A stretch of DNA of 33,028 bases, taken from contig JAPOGE010000017.1 of the NCBI GenBank assembly GCA_028283345.1, forward strand, positions 1-33,028. Reading direction: 5' to 3'. This document shows positions 8,306 to 17,350 of the stretch, piece by piece. This stretch comes from Candidatus Poseidoniales archaeon. GTDB taxonomy: Archaea; Thermoplasmatota; Poseidoniia; Poseidoniales; Poseidoniaceae. The number at the start of each line of letters is the position of its first letter. Position 1 is the first letter of the stretch. The notes under the pieces are model-generated. The model was not told the DNA's origin, did no database searches, and saw nothing but the letters and a program-made list of their open reading frames with translations. The position numbers and the translations under genes are program-made.

Positions 8306-11300
8306 ATGAATGCTCACATGGTTTCTCCTAGCGAAAGCCGATTCACAATAGACGGCCTTGGCGGGTTGTTAATATCCAGCGCCACCACTGAACAATGCGA
8401 GGGAGCGGTGGTGGTTCGACAAAAACATCTGGCGGCACTTCTAACCCTGATGATGATTTTGACCCCGGCCATGCCGCTTGTCGGTGGCGAATCGACCCCT
8501 TGGGAAGGCCAGACCCATCCTCGGCCGGCGAACCCGGGAGGTGCTGTTGAAATCTCCACCACCGGCTTCACCCTGCCCACCAACGGCACGATTACCGCTG
8601 GATGGCTCAACCTATCGACAGATTGGGACCAACCCGGCGGCAACGGCACCGGTTGGTCAGCTGGAGGCAAATCAAATTTCACCTCCGGGCAAGATTTGTT
8701 GACGACATCGTTAAGGTTTGAGGGGGCGCTCTCATTGGCACAAGACCAATCGGTCGGCTCCTACGAGGATTTCACCACCTTGGAGACGACCTTCCTCGAT
8801 TGGTTACCGGCGGGGCCGGATTCCCTGCTGTGGTCACCCAGCGACCTCAATCTGTCGGGTACCAATGTGACGGTCGGCGATGATACCGGTCTGTTCAACT
8901 CATCTTGGGGGGGGACGATTCCCGCCTTTTCGACCGAGGGGGGGATGGTGGTCTCAACTCTGGGATATTCTTTGAGTCGGGTACCGGCCGGGGCTCACGC
9001 CTGGCTTGAGGGGCCTCAGGTCAGACTGCCCAATGTGATTCGCAATTACAGTGCCCAATTCGACTACTGGATACACCTCGATGAGGGTGGGGGGTGGATG
9101 GAGTATTCCTTGGATGGTGGTCAGTGGAAGGTTCTCAATCCCGAAGGAGGTTACCCGGATGACCTACCCACTGCCTCACCGCAATTGACCGGTTTCGCAA
9201 ATGCCAGCGCCAGTGGTTGGAAAAAGGCCACCTTTGCCCTGGATGGCTTGAATGGTATTCACAGTGCTGAGCACCTCCGTTTACGCTTCGTTATCTGGAC
9301 TGACGCCAATGCCATCACAACCGGGCCAGGCTGGTTCATCGATAACCTGACCTTGGAAAATGAAGGTGAGCCGCTCGCCTGTTGGTTTCACGGGAATCTG
9401 AACGGCGCCTATGCCAATGATGCCGATGCGTGGATAGTTTTCAATTTCTCAACCACCAATCTGACCGTGCCGATGGAGATCACCGCTTCACTCGATTGGG
9501 ATCTTGAAGGGGGGTGGAACGACAACCTCTTCGTCGAGGCTAGCAATGATAACCAAACCTGGTATGAGATTTCCCTGCCGCCGGGAATTCCCGGCATCGG
9601 CCTGATAGTCAACGGCATCGCCTATGCCGACGAGACCGGCGGCTGGGTCGATATCACGATGCCTCTGCCGACTATTTTCCAGAATCAGTCGAAGGTGTGG
9701 TTGCGCTTCCGGGTCGAGACCGATTACTCGCTCGGCTACGGTGCCAGTATCAATGGCTGGGAGGGGGTGATGGTCGATGATGTGATACTGCATGCTAATT
9801 CAAGCGCCGGCAAGGTGAATATTCTGCTCGATAACTTCTCCACCAACGACAGCGTCGAAATCGGTGTGGCGGCAGGTGCAAATGAACAGTGGCAATATCT
9901 GACCGACTATGGCCATAACGGCAACAGCACCGTCATCTACGGTTTTGAGTCGACCATTGAGTTCGCCCGCGGCTGGCACCTCAACCATGAGCGAGGCAGT
10001 CCTTGGGAGATTGGGACGACCAATAACGGCAGTGGCTGGGGCCCGGGTAGCTTTCCCAATAACGGCAACGGCGCCGGCCTGGTACTGAACGGCAAATACG
10101 CGGCAAATACCCTGACCCACCTCGAGACCAAGGATTGGTCGATACCTGTCAATGCCAGTGCTCGATTGGTATTCGACAACTGGGTCTGCACCGAGGCCAA
10201 CTGGGATGGGGGGACGATTTTCATCTCCGATGATGCTGGACTATCCTGGGCTCCGTTCGCTCAACAGGAGCCCGATTTCTATGATACCCGCTCTACCGTC
10301 AATCCGTTCTCGCCGTTGTACAACCTGATGATATTTGACGGCTCGAGCAACTCGGCCGGCTGTAATGTTCAACCGTGGGTGACCAAGCAGGGCAACCTCT
10401 CGGCGTGGTCTGGGCAGAATGTTCGCTTCCGCTTCACCTTCTTCTCTGATACCTACTTGGAAGGCGCAGGTTGGTATATCGATAATGTAGGTGTCGAAGT
10501 CGATTGGTTCGAGCCGTCGGGGAAATGGCTATCACCGCCGATCAAGGTTGGGCCGAGTGGCTATGGTAGTGCCGCCATCGGCGGCCAAATTCCTTCCGAG
10601 ACCTCGGTCAGTGCTACGGTTCTCGATTCTTCAGGCACCCCAATCATTGGTTATGCAGGCCGTGATTTACCGCTCGACCTGAGGGGAATTCGCCCCGACC
10701 AACACCCGACGATTCACCTTCGCCTGCATCTGGCGACCACCGACGCTCTGCGTACCCCGGTGTTGCAGAACCTTCACGTCGGGGCGAATCTCTATCTGAC
10801 CGTCCCGGTGTTGGATTCGTCCGGATGGGAGTCTTCAGCAACCTTACCAGTGCTCTGGGATTCCGACTCCGGCGCATATGTCAGTGCAAATTCGAGCGGA
10901 AAGATGACTGCAGGAATCTCAATTCATCGACCGGCCCGCAGTATCAGCATCTGGTGTGATTGTGAAAATGTCTACCTCTCCCTCAATCCACAAGCCAGTC
11001 CCAGCACCGCTTATCTCGCGATCCTGATTCAACAACCCACCTCCAGTCTGGTTAACGGCTTGTACCTACGCGATATCCAAGACCTGAAGATAACCATCGA
11101 TCTACTGCAGAATGGCTGGGTCAAAGACCTCCGGGTCGAGGTCGAGTACAACGATATTGCCGTCAATCCCGCGGTCGACCTGAAAGGAGATGGCAGTGAC
11201 GAATGGGCACATTCTGGGCCCTTTGGTATCGCTACCGATGTAAATGGCATCAACAATCTTCAATTCTACGCCATCTATGGGGTGACCTATTCCAAGAACT

Positions 11301-14300
11301 TGGGTTACCATAATTATTCTCAGGCGTACGATGGTTTTGCCCGCTTGGGTCTCATCACCGAATCAACTACAATCACCACGATTTCACGTGGGTCATGGAG
11401 CACTCAGGTTGTCGGCTCAAACGACAATGTGGTCGTCCCCTTGCTCGATATCATCCCGGGCCAGCCGACCATCCTCCAGTTCGCCGTAAGTGCTGATACC
11501 AGCATCACCCTGTACGACAAGGCGGTACCTTTCAACCACCTTTTCACGATTCCATTGTCGGCAGATTTCCTCGCCAATATTTCTGCTGGTCTATCTGTCA
11601 ACCAAAGCACTGGAGAGTTCATCGTACCGGTTGACCTGAGGACCGAGAGCGGCGGTTTCATCGTCGGCGGAATGATTGAATGGCAGCGACTATTCACCGA
11701 TGTTTTCTATATTCCTCCTCCCTCAACCATCTATCCCGATGGCAGTTCGTTCACGATTGAGACCTACAGTTTGCACAATTTTGAGGGGGTGATTGACACC
11801 GTCCGCCTGAGCATCGGTACAAGCCGCGACCTCGATACAGCCGAGGTGGTATTTGTGGCGAGAAACACCTCCACTCCTCAGGCAACCCTCGAAGTTGAGC
11901 GCGGGGCGGAATTGATGTCACTCGATACCGCTGATTGGAATGCCGGGTTCACTGAAAATATCCGCCGAATATATTGGCGAATCACCCCGTCGCGGGACTG
12001 GGGTGACCAAGCACGGTTGTGGTGGATGCTGGAGTCCTCCAATGATGATTCCTCACCGCTCGGGCCGACCGTGGTCAGCACCGGTGGCTCAGCCGGCCCA
12101 GCCCTCGAGGTCGACCTTGAGGTGACCGACCTGGTCGTAGCCGACCAGTTCGGTAACGATATCGCCGATGAATCAAATTCCCTCTACCCGTGGTCATTGC
12201 AGGCCGATAGCAATATTTCGCTCAGCGGCTTCGTCCGCTTCCAAGGCTCACCCGATATCGCCGCTCCCGATGAGATGTTCACCCTCAACCTGTCATTGCA
12301 GGATGGGCAAGATGGAATGGGAGGTGTGGCAACCTATGTTGAGGTCGCGACCACAGATGGGCATTGGTCGGCCAATTTGACCATTCCCAGCGGAGAGGAT
12401 ATCTCAAGTGGAAGTGAGATGAAGGTCGTGACTTCTCTCGAGTTTTCAGCCGCCGAGTCGGCTAACGGGGTCAGCGATGAGACCCCGGAGGCCAAGTATC
12501 CCCGATTCATCTTTGATTCCCAAGGTCCGACTCTGGGAACCCTGTACACCATCCCTCCGGGAATGCGCCAGCCCGCCGATGGCCATGTGTGGTATGAGGG
12601 CAATCTGTTGGCTCTCTCCATCGAGGTTGGCGACGATGTCCGCCAAGGTGAGACTCTCAACCTGCACTATTGGGTCGAAGGGGTCGATGATGCCAACATG
12701 GACGGCAATGCACAAGGCGAAGAATACCGTGTGCTGAGCGAACAATTATCGCTGAACTCACTCAACCAGATTGTTGATTTCCCCTTGATTGATGTCTCGG
12801 CGGCAATTCCCGAAGGCACCTCTTGGGGTGAAGTGAGCCTGTGGCTGGATGGCGATGACCTCGCCGGAAATCCACTCATAAGTGGCGGTGCGCCCGGACT
12901 GGGGGTCGGCTCAGGTGCTGGTGTGGGGGTTGGAGGTGGAGATTTGGCGACGGTCAGGATAACCCGGGATTCGGTGGCGGAAATCGCCAGCGGCTCACTC
13001 GCTTTCGACCTCGTCAACGGGCAATTGCTGGGCGGCCATGAGCATACCTTCAGCGTCATTCTCGAAGAGGAGGATGGTTTGGTCAGTCTCGACAAATTGG
13101 TTCTCGATATCACCGGTGACCACGATGGGGAAGACTGTGCCATCATCTGGTATCCGTGGTCGGGAGTGATCGATTATTCACTCGAGTGTTTTGTCGACGG
13201 CAGTGTCAGCGTCGGATATGAGGAGATATCTGTCGGTCGTTGGCAGATTGAAATTAGTTTCATACTTCCCTGGCTCAACAGCAGTGCCTTCGGCCCGTCA
13301 GCATCGATACCTTCCTTCGCGGTGTTCGACCTCGGTCAAGACCTCGGGTTGGGATATGGGGCGATGACTCCATTTGCTTGGCAATACAATGGCGACGCCG
13401 AAATAGTAGTGGTCGAGATGAATGACCTGAGCGCGCCATTCGGGCGGCTAGTCGGCGATACATTCTACATCAGCAGTGATGATCTGATTACTGTGGGAGT
13501 GCTGGTCGTCAACACCGGTACCGACCTGCCCCTGGACCTCGAATACGGTTTTCAGATACGGGCTGCCGGGGGGATAAACCAGTCGACGGCAACCGGATTG
13601 TATGCCGGTGATGGTGAGTTGGGCTATGCGGCGATGGAATTGTACTACGATGATTTTCCGAATTTGGCCGCGACCCTGCACGTCGAGCCGCTGGCGCTGG
13701 GAAATAACACCCCACAAATATTCCACACCACCGGTGAATCATATTCGGTCGTCTTCGACAATTATGCCCCGCGCCTGGTCATCCCACCAAATCTGTACAG
13801 CGTGCATGTCGAGCGAATGGATTACCTCCCGGTGACCTTCGATATCGCCGAAGCAAATCAGATGAATCCCGAATCGGTCGTAGTTCACTTTGCCTTCATC
13901 AACGCCGATGGCCAGACCAGATATGCCGGCTCAGAGCAGGCCGAGTTGGCTTCACACAGTGGTGGTGATTGGAATTATCAGGCCATCTTGAATCTCACTC
14001 CGCCTTCCTCACAACCCGGAGTTGGGGGTGGGTTGGGGAATACTCCCCTCAATACCGACACGCTTCGTCTGTGGGTGGTAGGTGCCGACTATGCTGGTAA
14101 TCTCCTGAAGGGTGGTGGCACTGAGGAATCACCGATGTATCCAGCCTTCATCGCCCCCACTTTCACTCTCTTCCTGGAGCCCTTGGCTCAAATTGATGAT
14201 GAGGTGGAGATCGGTCATGCCATCGTGGTGCTTTCATCAATCAGCAATCTTGGGGATGGCCGTGGAAATGCTACCCTCACCCTATACATCAATGGGGTGC

Positions 14301-14620
14301 TGGTCGATTCTACCACGGTTGAATTATTACCTGAGGGAGTGGCTGAATTCCGCTTGGAATATCTCCCCGAGGCTCTCGGTCAACACCAGGTCATGGTAGT
14401 GCTTAATCAGACCGGACAGAGTGAGAACTTCAGTATCGAGGTGGTGGCATCCACACCGGTGAGTGATTCCTTCAGCGCCGCCTCGGCGGCCGGCGCCGGC
14501 CTGGCGATGTTGTTCATCTTCGCCGCAATAATCATCATCGTCCGCGGCCGGAATTCGCTGCACGGGGAATATGATGAGGACAAGGAGTTTGACGATTACG
14601 AGGATTTTGAGCAGGAGTAA
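8306..14620 (+). CDS. Giant multidomain secreted surface protein with C-terminal TM anchor and acidic cytoplasmic tail
   Basis: ~2100 aa. Signal-like segment RQKHLAALLTLMMILTPAMPLVGG; several MAM/lectin-like segments ending in GPGWFIDNLTLE, INGWEGVMVDDVILH, GAGWYIDNVGVEV; Ig-like segments with D(L/Y)AGN; CARDB-like C-terminal domain; TM GAGLAMLFIFAAIIIIVRGR and tail GEYDEDKEFDDYEDFEQE. Start could be 8306 or an internal GTG at 8408. Confidence 0.88.
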   Translation: MNAHMVSPSESRFTIDGLGGLLISSATTEQCEGAVVVRQKHLAALLTLMMILTPAMPLVGGESTPWEGQTHPRPANPGGAVEISTTGFTLPTNGTITAGWLNLSTDWDQPGGNGTGWSAGGKSNFTSGQDLLTTSLRFEGALSLAQDQSVGSYEDFTTLETTFLDWLPAGPDSLLWSPSDLNLSGTNVTVGDDTGLFNSSWGGTIPAFSTEGGMVVSTLGYSLSRVPAGAHAWLEGPQVRLPNVIRNYSAQFDYWIHLDEGGGWMEYSLDGGQWKVLNPEGGYPDDLPTASPQLTGFANASASGWKKATFALDGLNGIHSAEHLRLRFVIWTDANAITTGPGWFIDNLTLENEGEPLACWFHGNLNGAYANDADAWIVFNFSTTNLTVPMEITASLDWDLEGGWNDNLFVEASNDNQTWYEISLPPGIPGIGLIVNGIAYADETGGWVDITMPLPTIFQNQSKVWLRFRVETDYSLGYGASINGWEGVMVDDVILHANSSAGKVNILLDNFSTNDSVEIGVAAGANEQWQYLTDYGHNGNSTVIYGFESTIEFARGWHLNHERGSPWEIGTTNNGSGWGPGSFPNNGNGAGLVLNGKYAANTLTHLETKDWSIPVNASARLVFDNWVCTEANWDGGTIFISDDAGLSWAPFAQQEPDFYDTRSTVNPFSPLYNLMIFDGSSNSAGCNVQPWVTKQGNLSAWSGQNVRFRFTFFSDTYLEGAGWYIDNVGVEVDWFEPSGKWLSPPIKVGPSGYGSAAIGGQIPSETSVSATVLDSSGTPIIGYAGRDLPLDLRGIRPDQHPTIHLRLHLATTDALRTPVLQNLHVGANLYLTVPVLDSSGWESSATLPVLWDSDSGAYVSANSSGKMTAGISIHRPARSISIWCDCENVYLSLNPQASPSTAYLAILIQQPTSSLVNGLYLRDIQDLKITIDLLQNGWVKDLRVEVEYNDIAVNPAVDLKGDGSDEWAHSGPFGIATDVNGINNLQFYAIYGVTYSKNLGYHNYSQAYDGFARLGLITESTTITTISRGSWSTQVVGSNDNVVVPLLDIIPGQPTILQFAVSADTSITLYDKAVPFNHLFTIPLSADFLANISAGLSVNQSTGEFIVPVDLRTESGGFIVGGMIEWQRLFTDVFYIPPPSTIYPDGSSFTIETYSLHNFEGVIDTVRLSIGTSRDLDTAEVVFVARNTSTPQATLEVERGAELMSLDTADWNAGFTENIRRIYWRITPSRDWGDQARLWWMLESSNDDSSPLGPTVVSTGGSAGPALEVDLEVTDLVVADQFGNDIADESNSLYPWSLQADSNISLSGFVRFQGSPDIAAPDEMFTLNLSLQDGQDGMGGVATYVEVATTDGHWSANLTIPSGEDISSGSEMKVVTSLEFSAAESANGVSDETPEAKYPRFIFDSQGPTLGTLYTIPPGMRQPADGHVWYEGNLLALSIEVGDDVRQGETLNLHYWVEGVDDANMDGNAQGEEYRVLSEQLSLNSLNQIVDFPLIDVSAAIPEGTSWGEVSLWLDGDDLAGNPLISGGAPGLGVGSGAGVGVGGGDLATVRITRDSVAEIASGSLAFDLVNGQLLGGHEHTFSVILEEEDGLVSLDKLVLDITGDHDGEDCAIIWYPWSGVIDYSLECFVDGSVSVGYEEISVGRWQIEISFILPWLNSSAFGPSASIPSFAVFDLGQDLGLGYGAMTPFAWQYNGDAEIVVVEMNDLSAPFGRLVGDTFYISSDDLITVGVLVVNTGTDLPLDLEYGFQIRAAGGINQSTATGLYAGDGELGYAAMELYYDDFPNLAATLHVEPLALGNNTPQIFHTTGESYSVVFDNYAPRLVIPPNLYSVHVERMDYLPVTFDIAEANQMNPESVVVHFAFINADGQTRYAGSEQAELASHSGGDWNYQAILNLTPPSSQPGVGGGLGNTPLNTDTLRLWVVGADYAGNLLKGGGTEESPMYPAFIAPTFTLFLEPLAQIDDEVEIGHAIVVLSSISNLGDGRGNATLTLYINGVLVDSTTVELLPEGVAEFRLEYLPEALGQHQVMVVLNQTGQSENFSIEVVASTPVSDSFSAASAAGAGLAMLFIFAAIIIIVRGRNSLHGEYDEDKEFDDYEDFEQE

Positions 14621-14653
14621 GTATCAAACATACCGGGGGCCACGCCCGCTTAC

Positions 14654-14738
14654 GCAGGGGTTCCCGAGCGGTCAAAGGGGGCGGGCTCAAGATCCGCTGT
14701 CAAGGACTTCGCAGGTTCGAATCCTGCCCCCTGCACCA
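14654..14738 (+). tRNA. tRNA-Leu(CAA), CCA encoded
   Basis: Acceptor GCAGGGG/CCCCTGC, anticodon arm GCGGG-CTCAAGA-TCCGC (anticodon CAA), extended variable region, T arm GCAGG-TTCGAAT-CCTGC, ending ACCA. Confidence 0.93.
14715..14738 (+). repeat. att-like direct repeat, left copy (within tRNA-Leu 3' end)
   Basis: gttcgaatcctgccccctgcacca, identical 24 bp to 17179-17202. Confidence 0.9.
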
Positions 14739-14845
14739 TAGTCAAAAAAGCCCTATCAAAAGCATGCTATGAGTAGGGAAAAACGAGCAGGGCTGGAAGG
14801 ATTCTCAAAATATAATAACATTTTTATTTCGGTTTGAAAGTAGGG

Positions 14846-15550
14846 CTATTCCTCGCTTGAATCAATAGGGTTATTTAGGCTGGGATGATATATCTTCTTC
14901 CTGTACGTAATACCAAACTTTGTCCATACATCTCGCCATTCTCCTTCTTCGGTATTATCCACTAGAGATTCTCGTTCTTTCTCTGTAGGTAGGTACAACT
15001 TATCGTGTAACCAAATAGATACAATGTAAACAGCTAACGCGGCAATAAATCCATATAAATCACCGACCCACTCTGCAACGATGATCCAGATAGAAACAGT
15101 GGTCATAATCATACATGCAGAGAATAATATTTCGTCCACTGTTAACTTTTCTTCCTTCTGTCTATCTTTTCTAGCCATGTATATGGTGCCAAAATAGCCG
15201 GACTGTTCTGCGTATTCTTCAGTTCCATGTACCTTGACTTTTCGCCTCCTCAACACGTCCTGAAATCCTGAGATACAAATGTAGAATAGGAAAGCAGTCC
15301 AGGCGAAATAAGTATAAAATGGAGAATCTAGATAATCTAATATTACCCAAATCACAAATGAAATTGCGATGTAGCCAGCTGTCACATTTTCCTCCCATTC
15401 AGTCTCTTGAAACACCGTGGTCATATTTTTTCCGAGCTTACTTAGGGCAACATCCCTATTGTCCCAGAGAGGTATGCCGAGTATAATTATACTGAAAAGA
15501 ACTATGAAAATAGATGATGATGGAAATAACTCAAGTTGTTTCACCAACAA
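14846..15550 (-). CDS. Orphan multi-TM membrane protein
   Basis: 234 aa with several hydrophobic helices (IFIVLFSIIILGIPLW; IAISFVIWVILDYL; FAWTAFLFYICISG; ILFSACMIMTTVSIWIIVAEWV; FIAALAVYIVSIWL); AT-rich codons; no family recognised. Confidence 0.7.
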   Translation of the reverse strand: MLVKQLELFPSSSIFIVLFSIIILGIPLWDNRDVALSKLGKNMTTVFQETEWEENVTAGYIAISFVIWVILDYLDSPFYTYFAWTAFLFYICISGFQDVLRRRKVKVHGTEEYAEQSGYFGTIYMARKDRQKEEKLTVDEILFSACMIMTTVSIWIIVAEWVGDLYGFIAALAVYIVSIWLHDKLYLPTEKERESLVDNTEEGEWRDVWTKFGITYRKKIYHPSLNNPIDSSEE

Positions 15551-15789
15551 TATCTCATAAATAACTAGTGCAAGCCAAATGAATAGGACCTAATATGCCA
15601 ACGGCTGGCGTGAATAGAAATAATTTCGAATACCCCTCCACATCTACTTCGCCGAAGATATGGTAGCACATTAGATTCACGTCTATTGTGTTGTAATAAT
15701 ACGGTAAATCCCGCCTTGAGGTCGGCTTCAGGTGGTTGTAGGGTCGCCATTGGTTAGCCTAATGGTCTAAATACCGCTACAGAAGCACC

Positions 15790-17103
15790 ATGCGACGCTA
15801 TAGCACATGCATATTGATGAGCCTGCTTATGATTACCACCACCCTTGCCGGTTGCTTCGGTGGTGATGAGGAACCAGCCCCCGATGAGGGTGATGATACA
15901 CCTGAACCAACACCCACTCTAGACGACTGGGATGTGTACTATGTCACCACCAGTGACGACCTGCCAAATTGTGATGGCGATACGCTCGGCCGCCTCTATT
16001 ATGTCATAGCAGATGCTGCATTCCAAGCCTGCACTGACACGGATTGGATAACCGTTGACCTGACTGGGCCGATGGGTCCAGCGGGTGCTGATGGTGTGAA
16101 TGGAACCAATGGAACCAATGGAACCAATGGAACCAATGGAACCAATGGAACCAATGGAACCAATGGAACCGGTGGTGCGGACGGGGTCGATGGAGCGGAT
16201 GGTGCTGACGGTGCTCAAGGCGAACAGGGACCTCCCGGAGCAAACGGAACCGACGGACAGGACGGACAGGACGGAGCCAACGGAATGGACGGCCAGAATG
16301 GTGCTGACGGCAGTGCCTCGCCCAACACGATGCTCACCCGCGTGTCCGCTTCGCCAGTCTCGCTGGGATGCATCTCAGGAGGCCGCGTCATAGAACAAGG
16401 ACTCGACAACGGCGACGGAGGTGGAACTGCACAGAACGGAATCCTCGAGATAGGCGAGGTCGACTACACCACCACATACTGCAGCCGCCTCCTAGATGAA
16501 GCAGAGTTGGTTAATGACCTCTTCATCGGCACCGCCGGCGGGGGTGCCGCCAGCATCACAGTCATGGGAACCCGGCTCTACTTTTCTGCGAATGACGGCA
16601 TCAGCGGCCAAGAACTGTGGGCATACGAGACCACCAACGACTCGACCTGGTTGGTGTCCGACACCTACAGCGGCAGCGGCGGCGGATTTCCAGAATACAT
16701 CACGGTCATGGGGACTAGGCTCTACTTTTCTGCGAATGACGGCATCAGCGGGTACGAACTGTGGGCGCACGAGACGACCAACTCCTCGACCTGGCAGGTG
16801 GCCGACATCCAAAGCGGCAGCGGCAGTGGGTATGCGGATTACATCACGGTCATGGGCACGCGTCTCTACTTCGTGGCGACCTGCACATCTACGCCATTCA
16901 ACCAGTGCTCCCACGAACTGTGGGCGCACGACACCACTACCGGGGTAACCCAGCAGATGGCCAACATCTGTTATGATTGCAACGGGTTTCCGCAGCATCT
17001 CACACCCATGGGAAACCGGCTCTACTTCGAGGCGGGTGACTACAGCAGCGGCCGAGAACTGTGGGTGTACGGAATTATTGAGCACACCACCACCTACAAT
17101 TGA
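15790..17103 (+). CDS. Modular lipoprotein: DLPNC/FQAC module, collagen-like (Gly-X-Y) stalk, Cys-containing hinge, ELW-repeat head
   Basis: Lipobox TLAGC; YYVTTSDDLPNCDGDTLGRLYYVIADAAFQACTDTDW; GPMGPAGADGVNGTNGT...GQDGQDGANGMDGQNGADG; VSLGCISGGRVIEQGLDNGDGGGTAQNGILEIGEVDYTTTYCS; four GTRLYF.ANDGISG.ELWA-type repeats. Confidence 0.88.
   Translation: MRRYSTCILMSLLMITTTLAGCFGGDEEPAPDEGDDTPEPTPTLDDWDVYYVTTSDDLPNCDGDTLGRLYYVIADAAFQACTDTDWITVDLTGPMGPAGADGVNGTNGTNGTNGTNGTNGTNGTNGTGGADGVDGADGADGAQGEQGPPGANGTDGQDGQDGANGMDGQNGADGSASPNTMLTRVSASPVSLGCISGGRVIEQGLDNGDGGGTAQNGILEIGEVDYTTTYCSRLLDEAELVNDLFIGTAGGGAASITVMGTRLYFSANDGISGQELWAYETTNDSTWLVSDTYSGSGGGFPEYITVMGTRLYFSANDGISGYELWAHETTNSSTWQVADIQSGSGSGYADYITVMGTRLYFVATCTSTPFNQCSHELWAHDTTTGVTQQMANICYDCNGFPQHLTPMGNRLYFEAGDYSSGRELWVYGIIEHTTTYN
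16099..16170 (+). repeat. Perfect 9-bp tandem repeat (aatggaacc) x 8
   Basis: Eight consecutive aatggaacc units encoding (NGT)8 inside the collagen-like region. Confidence 0.95.
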
Positions 17104-17178
17104 TTCATTGCACGCGGAACCGAGTTCGAAGCATCCAAAGGTCGCTAAAAGTAGGGCTTTCCAGAATAAAAAATAACA

Positions 17179-17202
17179 GTTCGAATCCTGCCCCCTGCAC
17201 CA
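17179..17202 (+). repeat. att-like direct repeat, right copy (tRNA-Leu 3' fragment)
   Basis: gttcgaatcctgccccctgcacca; not preceded by the rest of a tRNA. Confidence 0.9.
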
Positions 17203-17350
17203 ATTTGCTCGACGATGAATCGAGTTTGGAACCAAGGTTGGCTGTGTTTCGAAAAACAATCGGTACAGTAAATTTTTCGGGCGCCCTAAAAATGACTGAA
17301 AATTATTCCCAAATTATCTATCACTGTCCCGCAGTGTCACCTTTAACAAT

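Larger units (their letters stand above)
14739..17202. mobile_element. Putative tRNA-Leu-targeted integrated mini-island (no integrase visible)
   Basis: Bounded by tRNA-Leu and a perfect 24-bp direct copy of its 3' end. The multi-TM ORF and intergenic parts look more AT-rich than the flanks by eye. Contains only two convincing ORFs. Confidence 0.7.

Noticed and set aside
12667-13146. Long minus-strand ORF inside the giant surface gene (also 8314..8682, 9488..9793, 13448..13726)
   Set aside because: Shadow ORFs on the complementary strand of a strongly supported long CDS; low-complexity translations.
15565-15750. 61-aa minus-strand ORF between the two island genes
   Set aside because: No recognisable features; probably chance ORF in the intergenic/promoter interval.
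16099-16170. CRISPR array
   Set aside because: 9-bp head-to-tail repeats without spacers, coding in frame; no cas genes.
16004-16243. Minus-strand ORF with FHWFHWFHW repeats (and 15919..16218 GSIGSIGSI)
   Set aside because: Antisense readings of the aatggaacc repeat within a well-supported plus-strand collagen-like gene.
17179-17202. Second tRNA gene at the right repeat
   Set aside because: Only the T-loop/acceptor/CCA portion is present; no D-arm or anticodon arm upstream, so it is a fragment (att copy).
16492-17259. 255-aa minus-strand ORF over the lipoprotein 3' half
   Set aside because: Antisense to the ELW repeats; its repeats mirror the plus-strand repeat and no family is recognisable.
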